64,000 nucleotides of DNA, taken from NCBI GenBank assembly GCA_029817715.1, contig JARUPY010000083.1, positions 3,968,001 through 4,032,000 of the forward strand, written 5' to 3'. This document shows positions 22,161 through 39,129 of this stretch, piece after piece. A program made the position numbers and the translations under genes. The notes beneath the pieces are model-generated. The model was not told the DNA's origin, ran no database searches, and saw only the letters and a program-made list of their open reading frames with translations. Source of the stretch: Melastoma dodecandrum (taxonomy: Eukaryota > Streptophyta > Magnoliopsida > Myrtales > Melastomataceae). How positions within the stretch are numbered: position 1 is the first letter of the stretch; each line of letters starts with the position of its first letter.

Positions 22161-24704
22161 GTAATTTTTCTAATTATCTTGAATGATTAAATTAAAAGAC
22201 CGTGAGTCTTGAAATGCTAGACTTTGGGAAAAAGAAACAGGAGGGAAAGGAATCGGAGGAGAAGCGGTGTTTTTGGGAATATATTTCCAAACAACGGTAA
22301 AAGGCGAATTCTTTTTGAGGACCACGACGAGTTGTAACAAAGCTCTAAATTGTACCTACCTTTTTCCATGTCATCTGATATTGACTGTCGTTGGAATTCA
22401 TTGTCTACCACCGGGGGACCCCACCACAATTTGATTGAATTTTGGCCTCCTCTTGCGGCCAATCGTTTTTAAAATATCCGAGATATTATTTTGTTCGATT
22501 TGATTATAACGCAAGATACTTGGTCCAGTCAGTAGGAGTAAATTTTGACATTATAAGGCGGATGAGTTACATAAAAGAAGACGTTATTTCTCTGAGAAAA
22601 ATTAAAGCTTGTCGCCTTAACGGAGAAGTTGTCCTAACCTATCTCACCTTAACTAGCGGATAGTTAGTGACAAAATAAATAATACACCCGAATTTGTACG
22701 GATGAAGATTGATTTCCGGTAACATCGTCTAATTCCAGTTTTGATTCAGACGTTGTAAATTGTTGTAAACTCGAAACGTATTAGCCGGCCGATCAGGGCA
22801 ATAATATCCGACTACCAATGACTGTCTTTTTGTCGGGCTTTGAAGGGGAGGCGACCCAATTAATTTTCTAGAACAAAGAAAAAAAGTATTCATTCTTTAA
22901 TGGAAAACATACTTCAAAGAAGATTCTAATGAAAAGTTCACTTAGGGTATTCATTAAGAGTCAATTAGTTTACTATAAATTTAATTCAATATATTTTGTA
23001 GATTTTATTTTTTATATTTAATATATTTCATAAGCTGCTTTAATTTTAGAATACTTTTACTATTTATATTTTTAAACCCGATGCTTAAAAGCACCTGTTA
23101 AGCGTTAACAAAAAAAAAAAAAATATCCGACCACGGAAAGTATTATGTATCACCATTTGGAAAAAAATATCCAAAAGAGCATTGTTATTATTATTATTAT
23201 TCAAACCGTAAAGAAAAGTACCAGTATCCCTTATAAATAATTACATAACGTATAATTGATGGCGAATAGAAAAATAAAATGATTACTTTATTTCTTTCCA
23301 ACCACCTAAATTTCCTTTTATGCATATTAAGTTTTTTTGTTTTGGAAATTACTGGCTCCACCCTCTGTACGGATCCAAATTTGAGTTTGATAACACCAAG
23401 AGACGTTTAAAAAGGATCATCTTTATTAGGAAATTGATACTTGGTCCGGCTACCCTTTTTTCCATTCCCATCATCCTAAGCACTCAAGTGGCGATTTTAG
23501 GACATAAATTTATGTTTATGTAAGAGGAAAAGGTACAGTAGATGATTATGCATGTGTATTTTTTATTCATGCACCTGTTGATGGATTCTGTTTAAGGTTA
23601 TTTTTGTCCCCCAACATTCCCGTTATTCTGACAGTTGGGTTGTACGATCGAACGTTTCCTTCATCCCTCCCGTTTGTTTGATCTCGACCTCTCCTGAAAT
23701 TCCCCCAAAAAAAAACTCCCTCTTTTCGATTTCATCTTCCTTCCCCTCCTCCGTTTTCAGTGATAATGATCTAAAATTCCCTTCCTTCCCAACTTGTTCT
23801 AACATCAACCTTTCACTCCTTGGCACCCTCCTCTTTTCTTTTTCTCTGTCCTTCCTCGGAACCTCTTTTTTTTTTTTACGTTTCTTGACGTGCCTTTCCC
23901 GGGTCAATTTCTTCTCTCTCTCTCTCCCCCCCCCCCCCTTTTCTTTCTTTTAATTATTCGAGCGTTGGTTGGAGTTGGGCCCCCCATTAGAGCTCGTGAT
24001 TCGAGGTACCCTTTTCGTGTTTTTGCGTCCTCTGTGATGGGTTTCGCGGGTTTTGCCGCGCGGGTGACTGGTTTGTTGTCGGTCCGGGGTTTTTGTCGAC
24101 GTTCAAGAGTCGACCTTTGAGATGGGCACCAGCTAGTCCTTGATGGGTTCTTCACGCATTGCTTTGTTCTCGGTTTGAATCTTTCGGGTTTGGGTGGTTC
24201 TGGGTTCTCGGTAATGTTGCCTGCCACCCCGCGAATAGTTGGTTACGTTTGATCCTGTTCTTGACTAGGCTCGTGCCCCTGTTAGTTCTGACCAAGGCTT
24301 GGCTCGCGTTTTCCTTCGGCTGTCTTCTGAATTGTTTTTGTATGAGGATGCGGCCTTCTTTTTTCTTGAAATTTGTTTCGTTGGCCATTGGAAGTAAAAA
24401 GTATCAGCGTTAGCTCTATCTGCATATCTTGAAGAAATTGTTTCCATCATTCGGCCGCAGCTTTCGGGTTTCAATTTGGTTTTCTGTTGGAGTATTGTCT
24501 AACGTCGCTGCATGAATTCAGGTTTCTGTGGACGTTACTTTGCGTCCAAAGGAATCATAGGGGCTGGGAGTACTGAAGATTTGCCTTTTGAAATGAGCAA
24601 TTGAATCTCGAGGACAAGAGGAGCGGTGGTAGAAGATTGTTTAGTTTCGGATGACCCAGTCCTCCCAGCCTGCTCATTTTGTTGAACCTGTATGGTTCAA
24701 TAAA
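22161..24704. other. Intergenic region and leader of the flippase gene
   Basis: 22.2-23.6 kb is AT-rich with an (ATT)n run near 23186 and no gene. From about 23640 a pyrimidine-rich leader begins, with a C homopolymer at about 23929-23939. Possible leader splice sites are GAG/GTACCC near 24004 and AATTCAG near 24521. No upstream coding exon of the flippase is needed, because its conserved start is at 24705. Confidence 0.5.
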
Positions 24705-27700
24705 ATGGCAGGCAGAAGGATAACGGCGAGGGTTCGCCGGAGCAAACTCCACACTTTTGGATGCTTCCAAACGACTACCACTGAGTTCGAGGGACCCCAT
24801 CTGATACAAGGGCCAGGCTATTCCCGAACAGTTCATTGCAATGACCCACTCATGCACAAGAAGCCTCTGAAGTACTGTTCCAATTATATATCCACCACTA
24901 GGTATAACGTTGTGACATTCCTGCCTAAAGCATTCCTTGAACAGTTCCGACGCGTTGCCAATATATATTTCCTGGTCGCGGCGATATGCTCTCTATTTTC
25001 TTTTTCCCCGTTTTCACCTGTGAGCATGATTGCTCCCCTGGCATTTGTTCTTGGGGTGAGCATGGCAAAAGAAGCTGCAGAGGATTGGCACAGGTTCGTT
25101 CAGGACATGAAGGTGAATACCAGTAAATCCAGTGTTCATAATGGAGACGAGACGTTTCATTACAGGCAATGGAGAAATATTCGTGTAGGAGATGTGGTTA
25201 AAGTTGAGAAGGATCAGTTTTTCCCAGCTGACTTGTTCCTGTTGTCATCCAGTTATGAGGATGGTCTCTGCTTTGTTGAAACGATGAACTTAGACGGGGA
25301 GACGAACCTCAAAGTGAGAAGATCACTGGAAATGACCTTGCCATTAGATAGTGATGAGGCGGCCTTCAAGGGTTTTCGGGGTACAATTTGATGCGAAGAC
25401 CCCAATCCCAATTTGTATACATTTGTGGGAAACTTTGAATATGATGGACAGATTTATCCTCTGGATCCTTATCAGATTCTTCTTCGGGATTCAAAGCTAA
25501 GAAACACAGGTTATGTTTATGGCGTGGCGATTTTCACCGGTCATGATAGCAAAGTAATGCAGAATGCGACAGAATCTCCGTCGAAGAGGAGCAGGATAGA
25601 TAGTAAGATGGACCATATCATATACATCCTCCTCGGTTTCCTTATTGGGATCTCTGTAATAAGCTCGGTTGGTTTTTTGGTGCAAACAAAATATCAGATG
25701 CCCAACTGGTGGTATTTGCAGCCTCAGAATCCGCAACACTGTTATAATCCCAACCAAGCATTCACATCTGCAGTGTGTCATTTTGTTACTGCAGTCATGC
25801 TTTACGGATACTTGATACCGATTTCTCTGTATGTGTCAATAGAAATGGTCAAGTTCTTGCAAGTTATCTTCATTAACCGGGACATAGACATGTATGATGA
25901 AGAGAGTGGTATTCCTGCTAACGCCAGGACCTCAAATTTGAATGAAGAGTTGGGTCAGGTGGACACAATTCTTTCCGATAAAACTGGGACATTAACCTGC
26001 AATCAGATGGACTTCCTGAAGTGTTCAATAGCAGGAACCGCTTATGGAGTACTATCCAGTGAAGTTGATTTAGCTGCGGCAAAGCAAATGGCAATTGACC
26101 TTGAAGAGCAAAATCAAGAGATTAAAAGCAATCTCGGGAATGAGAATAATGTTGCTACACCAGAGATTGAACTTCAAGAAGTCATAGCTTCAACCAAAGG
26201 GAAGTTTGGAAAGCATAACGTAGTGGGCTTTAGCTTCGAGGATGAGCGACTCATGAATGGAGGCTGGATAAACGAGACAAATCCCGATGTCATTTTGTTG
26301 TTTCTACGAATACTAGCTCTCTGTAACTCGGCAATCCCTGAAATCAATGAGCGTACTGGTGAAATAACCTATGAAGCCGAGTCGCCGGATGAAATTGCTT
26401 TTCTTGTGGCAGCCAGAGAATTCGGGTTTGAATTCTTCAAAAGAACCCAAAGTAGCATATTTATTCGCGAACGATATGCTTCATCTGGAAAACTCATTGA
26501 AAGGTAAGGATACTGAACTAGCACTTTGAACTTCTGTCATCCAATTGCCCATCTCATATTTGGCAGATGATATTTTCAGGGAGTATAAGATTCTCAACCT
26601 GTTGGATTTTACGAGCAAAAGAAAGCGCATGTCCGTGATCATTCGAGATGAGGAAGGAGAGATTCTTCTTCTGTGCAAAGGTGCTGACAGGTTGGCACAT
26701 TGTGCTTCTAGCAAAAAGAAAATATATATTTCTTCTCAGTATAATTGCTTACGAAATCTGGATTCTTCTACTGTAGCATAATTTTTGACCGTTTAGCGGA
26801 GGATGGAAAGGATGTACCAGGAAGCCACGACGAGACATCTGAATGAATACGGAGAGAATGGACTCCGGACACTTGCACTCGCTTACAAAAAGCTAGAAGC
26901 GTCTGAATACATGGCTTGGAATTCCGAGTTTGCAAAAGCAAAGACTGCTATTGGTTCCAACAGAGAAACCGCCCTTGAGAGGCTATCGGACATTATGGAG
27001 AAGGATTTGATCCTTGTGGGTGCCACTGCCGTGGAGGACAAATTGCAAAAGGGGGTACAAACCTGCTTTATCTTCATGGATTCACCATCACTATTTCATC
27101 CTTCCCCGCTAACTTACAATCTCCTCTTTTGATATCCTCAGTGTATCGATAAACTTGCCCAAGCTGGTCTCAAAATTTGGGTGTTGACAGGAGATAAGAT
27201 GGAAACTGCCATTAACATAGGGTACGATTGATGGTGGGAAAACCTTTTCAGATTCCAGAAAGATGGGATGCTTAACGCTGGATGGAATCAAAAAGTCTGT
27301 GTGGCTGATTTCACAATATTATCTATGAAAACAGATTCGCTTGCAGTTTGCTTAGGCAGGGAATGAAGCAAATATGCATCGCCGTGTCAAATTCTGACAC
27401 TTCGGGCAGAGATTCCGAAAAGGTAATGAAATGCAGAGATACTTTGATTTTGCTTTTGTGTCATTCCATTGTGAAAAATCTTGACATGTTTCACAACCAG
27501 GATGTTAAGGAGAACGTTTTGATGCAAGTTGTGAACGCGGCAGAAATGGTGAGGCTTGAAAAGGACCCCCATGCAGCATTTGCGCTTATTATAGATGGGA
27601 AGACCTTGGCCTACGCCCTTGAGGACAATGTGAAGCACCAGTTCTTGGGATTGGCCATTGAGTGTGCATCTGTCATCTGCTGCCGTGTCTCTCCCAAGCA

Positions 27701-29045
27701 GAAGGCATTGGTAAATGAAGAAAGCTGTGGTTTCTTTTATCACTTGATGTTCTTGCACTTGAGGCTTTCGTCTTTGTTATCCATCCCCTCAACTGTTTGG
27801 CTGTCGCTGCTTCTAGGTGACTAGATTAGTGAAGGAAGGAACTGGGAAGACCACCTTGGCGATCGGTGATGGCGCGAACGATGTTGGCATGATTCAGGAG
27901 CAGCTATTGGTGTGGGCATCAGTGGGGTGGAAGGTATGCAGGCGGTGATGGCCAGTGATTTCTCGATAGCCCAGTTCCGTTTCCTGGAGCAGCTCTTGGT
28001 CGTCCATGGTCACTGGTGCTACAAAAGAATAGCCCAGATGGTATGTTCAAATCAGTAGCTCGTCATGGAAATAATAAATGATTCACACACACTTCTTACT
28101 GTTCATGATCTGTGCAGATATGCTTCTTCTTTTACAAGAACATAGCATTTGGATTGACGTTCTTCTACTTCGAGGCCTTCACTGCATTTTCTGGCCAATC
28201 TATATATGATGACTGGTACATGATATTGTTCAATGTTTTCATCACCTCATTACCAGTCATTTCCCTTGGATTATTTGAACATGACGTCTCCGCCGAGATC
28301 TGCATGCAGGTTAGCTTAGAGTGTTCGGGCAATCTGGCTGCATTTGAAATCAATTTCTTCTGTACACATGACTTTTTCGTTTCAACTGCAGTTCCCCCCG
28401 CTTTACCAGCAAGGACCAAAGAACCTGTTCTTTGACTGGTGGAGAATATTTGGATGGATGGCGAACGGTCTCGTTGCATCAATAATCGTCTGCAGTTTCA
28501 ACATTGCCTTCTTCTATGACCAACCATTCCAGTCCGGAGGCCAGACGGCCGACATGATGACTGTTGGGACGGCAATGTTCACCTGCATCGTCTGGGTGGT
28601 CAACTGCCAGATTGCGCTGACAATGAGCCACTTCACCTGGATCCAGCACTTTGTCAAATGGGGAAGCATCGGCTTCTGGTACGTGTTCCTGCTGATATAC
28701 GGCATGCTCCCTCCACAGTTGACGGGGAATGTATACCAGATCCTCGTTGAGGTCCTAGCCCCCGCCCCGAGCTTCTGGGCAGTCACGTTGCTCGCAACTG
28801 TCGCCTCCATCATGTTCTACGTTGCACACTTATCAGCGCAACGGTGTTTCAACCCGATGGATCACCACGTGATCCAGGAGATCAAGTACCTCAAGCGTGA
28901 CGTGTGGGATAAGATAATGTGGAGGAGGGAGCGGTCGAAGGCGAGACAGGAGACGAAGATCGGGTTCACGGCGAGGGTCGATGCCCGGATGAGGATCCTC
29001 CGAGGGAAGTTTCACAAGAAGAACAAGTTAATTAATATTCGGTGA
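24705..29045 (+). pseudogene. P4-type ATPase (aminophospholipid flippase, ALA family) with three disabling lesions
   Basis: Flippases move phospholipids to the cytosolic leaflet. Exons: 24705-26503, 26580-26690, 26777-27054, 27142-27221, 27335-27422, 27501-27710, 27817-28040, 28118-28309 and 28392-29045. Motifs present: LDGETNLK, SDKTGTLTCNQ (phosphorylated aspartate), [37 protein letters not shown] and the C-terminal membrane segments. Lesions: an in-frame TGA at 25389-25391 within FRGTI/CEDPNPNLYTF; a frameshift near 26805-26820 between [11 protein letters not shown] and MYQEATTRHLNEYG; and one base missing near 27900 after GMIQE. The third exon also seems to lack about three codons before its donor. 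Everything else keeps frame, so inactivation looks recent. Start chosen at MAGRR, the family start, rather than the ATG 54 bp upstream. Assembly error could mimic the lesions. Confidence 0.88.
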
Positions 29046-29377
29046 ATTCAAATTACCAGAAAAGAAAAACATTATTGTATTTTTCTTGAATGTATACAAA
29101 AAATTTTGATCAATATATAAATCCTAAGGAATTTATAATATATTTCCCTTTCATGATAACGTAACGGCACTCGCACACTTCCCTGCATTTCTCTCTCTCT
29201 AGAAACCGTCGCTTAGTGAGAGAAAGTTAGCTGCCCCGTTTACTTTCCCCTCTCCCCACAGTTGACCGCTGCGATCCGCTGGAGAGGTTCGCCGTTTCTT
29301 AGGCCGCGGCGGCGGCAGCGACTGCTCGGTAGATGTGGTAGGAGTACAGTAGCGGCGGTGGTGGTTGATTTTGGGGG

Positions 29378-29386
29378 TTAGGGTTT
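29378..29386 (-). promoter_or_regulatory. Telo-box in the CK1 leader
   Basis: TTAGGGTTT (complement AAACCCTAA) lies 8 bp before the CK1 start codon. Telo-boxes near plant gene starts are associated with housekeeping expression and Polycomb recruitment. Confidence 0.5.
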
Positions 29387-29393
29387 GGAGCCG

Positions 29394-32522
<3,129 letters not shown>

Positions 32523-34409
32523 AACAAGCGAGGTATTGCCACCCTCGTCCTCCAACTGTAAATTCTTTTCATCAGGTACGTCTGTGATGTGTGGTCGAAT
32601 TCGAAAGTGATAGTGCCCCCCACCTTCTGCTGTTTTATTTTTTTATCAAGAAAAAGAAAGTATTTGGTTTTACTTGTACAACAGAAGAAGTTTCTTCCCT
32701 ACTATTATTGTAAGATGTGAGAGTCGCCTGTATCGTGCCCTGGTGTGTTGCCGTTGGGACATCCGGCTCCCTTTTACTCCTCCCAGTTACTTCTTGTAAG
32801 AAGCGGGTATTGTACGTTAGGCACGTGGGTGTTCCATCCATCCCAAGAGAACAAGGAGTCCCCCACAATCACTTGGTCCAACATTTCAAATCCTCGTCGT
32901 CCTGCGTTGCTCTCCGTCTAGGTCACACATGGGAGGGGGAACTCCTTTTGGGTGGTTTAAGGTTTCGCAGGAGGTCGGTCAGTACGAGGTTGGCTTCTGG
33001 TTCTGCAGATTGGCCAGATAATTTGAGGTTTCGAATTTAAACGATTTCGCACTCATCTCTCTACCTCTACGCACACCCGGAAAAACATGGGGATCTTTTT
33101 GATGTTTTTTTTTCCGCCTTCAAAATTGTCATGGTATTGGGCCAAGGAGAGGTCATACCTAGTCTTGGGCTCGTCTATAGGCATCTTATTGGGCTTAAAA
33201 TCTTTGGGCGTTATGGGCTATTGATTTTTTCATGGGCTGTATGGGCTTTTGGGAGGAAATGGGCTTGCGCTTAATAACTATCTCCCTAACCCTAAATTTC
33301 GATAGCGTCCTTCACCGTCAGTCAGCCACCTCTCGAAATTCTCCGGAATCTTTCCTGGCTCACCGTCGGTTCCTCCATGCCCACCATATTTCTTTTATCT
33401 TATGCAAGAATATGTAAATAAACGCGTGTTTATTTATGGACGCTTAACCGGCATTAAAGAAATGCAATGAAAGTTGCCACTTTTGTCCACTTGATAATTT
33501 TAAACACCAACACCAGTGTATGCATTAAAGGGATCGATTAGCCATGTTTTTTTCCCCTTAGTGGGCAAGGTCCTGCGGAAAGGTGGAGCAGCCAACCCTG
33601 TAGGTACATATCATATGAATCCAGTTGCCAAAAAAATCAATTCTTTTACATCCTACACCACATTTATATACTCATTGTTTATAACGAAATGACAGTTTCA
33701 ACAATTATTTTAAGGGGTGTAATTTTCATTAAAGCAAGAGCTTCATGGCATACCCCGACATTTTCAACCCACCTGGTCTGGTAGGTTAAATCGGTTCCAT
33801 CAGGCCCACGAAGCCTAACAGGTAGGAGGCTTTTGAACTTTTATTAGCCAACGAACTAACACCCACCTTATATCACTTGAATTGATAGGATAAACTACCA
33901 ACCTTATCAAATAGACTTCATTGAAGTGGGATGGTCTGCAGTTGCACGATGACAACTACGAAACAATGCTCTACACATAGGCATAGTGGATGGACAACAA
34001 GTGAATATTCCTCGACCACCCCTGTTGGCCCCGCGGAATGGACGCTAGGTTAGGCAAAAGATGATTATCGGTTACAAGAAGATTACTTCTTCCTGCTGGG
34101 GTTATAAAAAATGCCTCAAGCCCTGTAGGGCTTCATCATCCTCGACAATTTGCAAATCATGGGCTGAATAGGCCCACAACAACTAAGTCCCGGCCCATCA
34201 AAGATAGAAGTGAAGCTAATCACGTCATCGCACAAAAAAATAGGGATGCCAGCACACAAATACACCGACACTAAAAGCAATATCTTCCTTCTTACAACAC
34301 AACCCGATCCTTGTTCTAATCCGATGTGCTGGCGTGGCTGATGCAGCCTCTCAACTACCTGTAAATCGTCAATAAGCAGTGAGCCACATAACTTAATAAC
34401 GCCGTCTTC
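32523..34409. other. Intergenic between CK1 and CPN60 3' ends
   Basis: Convergent 3' ends with nearly 1.9 kb of DNA without a convincing gene. About 33100-33430 has a leader-like look (CCTAACCCTAAA near 33285) but no coding exon follows. Confidence 0.5.
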
Positions 34410-37400
34410 TCAATAGCCCATATCGCCCATTGACGGCATGCGACTAGGAGGCTTCACTGCATCTGGGTGTTCTACTATGGCAGCCTCGGTGGTCGCCAAT
34501 AGCAATGAGACGCTGCAGATAACAGTCAGAAACGAGAGTTGAGGCTCCGAGTACCAGTCAAGTTTTCACTAAACAATGTTTTGTTGCCGAAAATCCAACC
34601 TCGAAGCATCTGATAATGCTGTTCTGATGACTTTGAGAGGATCGATTATTCCTGCCTTCACCATATCCACATAGGTACCTGTCCCGAGCAAAACGGATTT
34701 ATCCGACAGATGGAAAGGCAATAATTTTTACTGTTTGGACAAGTAGTTATGGATTTTGAGGTGAATGCAATATGAAGGGTTTAAAGTTAGCCAACCTTTC
34801 GTGGCATCAAAGCCGAGATTATGATTGTCTTGCTCTAATAATTTTCCACAGACAAGAGCCCCATCAAAGCCGGCATTGGATGCTATCGTAAGGGCAGACG
34901 CCTGCAAAAAAAACTCAATGGTAGAGATAGTCGGTTAAAGAGTCCCCAAAAGCCAAATGAAAATAAAAAGAACATGAGAAACCTTAAGAGCAGCCTGAAT
35001 TATTTGGACGCCTCTTTTCTGATCTTCATTGCTAGTCTGAAGGTTTTCCAAGGCTCTTACAGCATATAAAAGAGCGACGCCACCACCTAATAGACAGAAT
35101 AAAGTGGACAGCGCCAACATTAGAAAGTAAAAAAGACCACCCGATTCTGATACTAAGTGGAATATACCAGGCACAATGCCCTCTTCAATGGCCGCTTTGG
35201 TAGCATTTAAAGCATCAGTTACCCTGTCCTTCCTTTCACCAACTTCTGCCTCACTCACTCCACCGACCTAAGATGATAAATTTGATGGGCACGAGATTCA
35301 CATCAGGAATTTTTCAAAAAGGCGCCGTATCATTTCAGAGGAAGATAAGAGCCAACTGAAGACCTTGAATACAGCTACACCTCCAGACAGCCTAGCCAGT
35401 CGTTCTTGTGCCTTTTCTTTATCGAACATGGATGTACTATCTTCTATGGCTGTCCTTAGCTGTATCAGTAAGTGTCAATGCACATAAATTTATGCATAAC
35501 TGAAGAAACATTTAACTAGTATGTGATGAAAATGTGGCCTGGCGATGATGAAACTTGACTAAATTTGGTGAATAATGTCATAGGTAAAACAGATGGCCTC
35601 AGCCAAAAGCTTACCTCGGTGCATTTTTCTTCAATGGCCTTCTTGTCCCCATCCCCATGGAGAATTATGGTATCATCCAGGGACACAGTAACCTACTTTC
35701 GCAAAATCACCTATTAGATCCAAGAAAAGTCATGCCAAGAAACAAATGCCTGATGAATACCTTTCTAGCAGAACCAAGCATATCAACTTCAATTTTCTCA
35801 ATGTTTAGACCACGGTCTTCTGAAATGACCTGCAAAGAATAACTATACTCAACATCAAAAGTACAAAAAATTATGTCATCCTGCAGACACCTACATTACC
35901 TCTCCTCCCGTGAAAGTGGCAACATCATCCAAGTTGGCCTTTCTGTTGTCTCCAAATCCAGGGGATTTGACAGCACATACCTGGAAATAGGATAGGCCAA
36001 CACATGCCTCTTTGAAATTAGATTAGGAAACTGAACAGCTCCAGAAGAGAAATGCACAAGCCTCCAATATTGTCAAATGTGTGATACATCCAAGCTAACA
36101 AATGCTAGAACAAATTTTCACAAGCCTAGAGGGAATGATGAATGGTTCCCCCATTAGAACCTGATTTATGCACACTCCCAATTTATTTCTTTAATCAAGT
36201 GACAGTCTGAAAATGAAATTTGTGCATGCATGCTTGTGCACACTTTCCTTACACCGTACTAAAAGAAATATCAGAATTGTTGCGCTTTAGTAGAGGGCAA
36301 TATGCATCGATTGAATATTTCTTTTTCTTAGAGTAGAAATACAAGATTTAAACATAGAGAAAGACAGAACAAGCAACGGACAGTCACCTTTATTCCAGCA
36401 TGCCGCATATTCAGGACAACCGTTGTCAGCACATCGCTGCTTAAGTCCTCAGCAATAATGAGAATAGGTCTCTTTGTCTGTCAAGCAAAGGAGAGACAGA
36501 TACACTGACATCCACATATCTCCAAGCAGAAAGGCTTAATGATTTTCCTTGAAATTGATCCTTTAAGTGAGGTCAGTTACCTCAACTGCAAGCTCCAATA
36601 TTTTCACCACCGCATTTAGATCTGAAATTTTCTTGTCATGAATCAGGATCAACGGATTTTCCAATTCCTGCCAGCATTGAAGGTTTGACCTGATTAGAAG
36701 TTATCACTAAAGATCCCCTCTGCTGTCAAAATGGATGCATTCTTTTCTCTAGGATCATACACAAACATGGTGGGCATGCACCTAATTTCTGTGAGGGTTG
36801 ATAGTAAAATACTGAAAATTGTATATTATAGTCTAGGGCCTCTATATCAGGGATGAAATACATTCCGATAGAGCAAATCAATCAGGCACTTGCCGGCTAA
36901 TATCGGGAATGGGAAAGAATGGGTATCATTCCCCTTTGCAAATTCTTGTAAAACGGATTGTCTATACACATTCCAGGGTGGAAAATATGAAGAAAAAATT
37001 AGGAAGAGCTTACACATTTCTGGGTCTTTTGATCTGTAATGAAGTAAGGAGACATATATCCCCTAGCTAGCTTCATTCCTTCCACCACATCTAACTCACC
37101 CTCGACAGTGTTCCCATCCTGCATTGGGTCCACCTTTGATGTAAGGCGAAACAAAAAAATGGTTCCATTAAAACGCCGAAAGAAGTTAGATATGCTAACC
37201 GTGATTGTAATTGTCCCATCCTTTCCCACTTTCTCCATTGCTCTTGCAATTAGTTCTCCAATTTCTCGCTCCCCATTTGCAGAGATGGTCGCAACCTGTT
37301 CATTTCGTAAAAATAAATAGATATTGGTAATGAACATGCAAACTGGGATTCAACAACATTCTTCATATCCACAGAAAACTTATCAAAGAAAGTATAAAAT

Positions 37401-38641
37401 TATAAGGTGATTAAAAAATATACGGGCCCCAATTCACACACAGAAGCCAGGCACTCCATACGCCTACTAATGTTCATTTTGCGAACAAGAATGCACGAAA
37501 AAGGAAATGACTCCTAGGAGCTCACAAGGACAGTCACATTAGCAGCCAGGATATTATTTGGAAACAGAGAACAATCTCAGAAGGTGCCAGTAGTTGTTTG
37601 TAATTTTTATAACCTGAGTAATTTCTTCAGGCGTGCTGATTGGAACTGCTCTGCTTTTTAAGTCGGTTATAACAGCTTCCACAGCCTTGTTTATTCCACT
37701 GCGCAAATCCATCACATTTGCTCCGGCAGCTACTGATTTACAGCCTTCCATGACAATTGCCTGGGTCAATACGGTTGCACAAGTGGTACCTGCATCAGAT
37801 GGAAGATACAAGCAAATCTCAATGAAGCTCTCCTTCAGTGCACTCAAACCAGTAGAATTAGCTATCATACATTTTCATCTTATTATAAACACTTCCACAG
37901 TTTCCAATAGACAATTTTTGCTTGTTAAAGGTTAGAATGATTCAGTTGCACATAAACTACTAATAAAATGATTTTCTATAGAAATGGTATTTTCCACAGC
38001 AATTACCATCTCCGGCCACTGTATTTGTTGCATTTGCCACCTGCTTCACAAGATCTGCGCCTAGGTTCTTCGCCTTGTCATTGAAGGAGATACTCTTGGC
38101 CACCGTAACTCCATCCTTTGTGACTTTAGGATTGCCATTACTTTTCTCTATAATCACATTGCGCCCCTAAAGTCCTCGTCACAAAGAAGACAACTACTCC
38201 TTTAACTTTTAACCATCGTGACGATAAAAATGGTAGCCAACAATATCAGCTCCTATAGATCAATTCTCGAGAAATGCCGTGGTTTTACACAAATCTCCAA
38301 AAAAAAAAACATCGCGAACCTAACAATATACTGTTAATACCTTCGGCCCCATAGTCACTTTCACAGCTTCTGCAACTTCCGTGACACCTTGTAGCAATGC
38401 CGATCGAGCGGCGATTCCAAGGTTAATCTCTTTTGCCACATAATGTCTGCTATGCTCGATCCTCCCGCACAAATTAACATTCCGCGATGTCCTCCTGCCA
38501 CAATGAACGAAAATCCGGAGGAGGAAAAAAGAAATCACAGCAAAGTCAAGTAAGAAACTGCCAATGCCTAGCACCCACGGCGACAACGAATAGCCCGATT
38601 TCCTCGCACCTGATCGACTGAGCGAGCCTCGAGTAGATCAT
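34410..38641 (-). CDS. Mitochondrial chaperonin CPN60-like (HSP60, CPN60-like 2 type)
   Basis: Group I chaperonin that folds imported proteins in the mitochondrial matrix. Seventeen exons on the minus strand: 38641-38610, 38494-38341, 38166-38007, 37789-37614, 37295-37200, 37118-37014, 36667-36581, 36477-36388, 35980-35900, 35829-35761, 35692-35615, 35459-35364, 35267-35168, 35086-34983, 34901-34796, 34678-34600 and 34512-34410, all in phase, giving 571 residues. The basic N-terminus [12 protein letters not shown]...RHYVAKE is a mitochondrial presequence. Conserved segments: [55 protein letters not shown] and GGGVALLYA. The C-terminus (ending PSMGDMGY) lacks the GGM repeats of the major HSP60, as I recall for Arabidopsis CPN60-like 2 (At3g13860). 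Confidence 0.95.
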
Positions 38642-39129
38642 TTTTCTACCGGCAATCGCAACGGGACGAATTCTTCCGAGTAATCTAGAATTTCGGAACG
38701 ACCGTCAAGTCAGTCCTTCCCGTGGCGAGGGGTTTTTAGTAGGGTTTTTTGATTGATGGAGCAAGCAGGGGGCAGGAAGAAGGCCGTTAGTCTGGAAACT
38801 TCTATTGGGGGAATGAATTGGGCCTCTATTGAATGGGCCTGAAGATGTCGGTTGTCCAATGGGCCTTGGCAAGTTAAGGCCCATATCAACTCATCATCAT
38901 TTCTGGATTAAATTAATCAATGGTCGTTAGGGCAGGCACATAGTTGTCAAAAGCGCACTTAAGCCTTGAAGCGCGATGGAGCGCAGACAGAGGGCTCAAA
39001 TCCCAAGCGTTTGAGCACAATGTAAGAAGGTGCTTAAAGCACGCGCCTTGACCCAAAGCCTAAAGCACTGTAAGAAGGTGCTTAAACAAAAGCCACTGCT
39101 ACATCCATTTCATTAGGGATTGATGATCT
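38642..39129. other. CPN60 upstream region and repeat-like DNA
   Basis: Promoter of the minus-strand CPN60 gene, then (38940-39090) a repetitive stretch with reiterated GCGCACTTAAGCC, AAGAAGGTGCTTAAA and GCGCCTTGACCC motifs that looks like a dispersed plant repeat. It flanks the plastid-derived insertion on the left. Confidence 0.5.
39042..39057. repeat. 16-bp direct repeat, left of the plastid insertion
   Basis: CGCGCCTTGACCCAAA is repeated exactly at 39777-39792, the two copies bracketing the plastid-derived DNA. Confidence 0.85.

Noticed and set aside
23623..24227. Charged minus-strand frames before the flippase
   Set aside because: Antisense of a pyrimidine-rich leader; lysine/glutamate-rich by composition only.
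25380..25400. Intron or alternative splice to bypass the TGA in the flippase
   Set aside because: Conserved residues flank the stop on both sides without any gap, leaving no room for an intron.
26777..26830. Alternative acceptor (TTTAG/CGGAGG) to avoid the second flippase frameshift
   Set aside because: The upstream exon ends in phase 2 and this acceptor would still give the wrong frame, besides losing [11 protein letters not shown].
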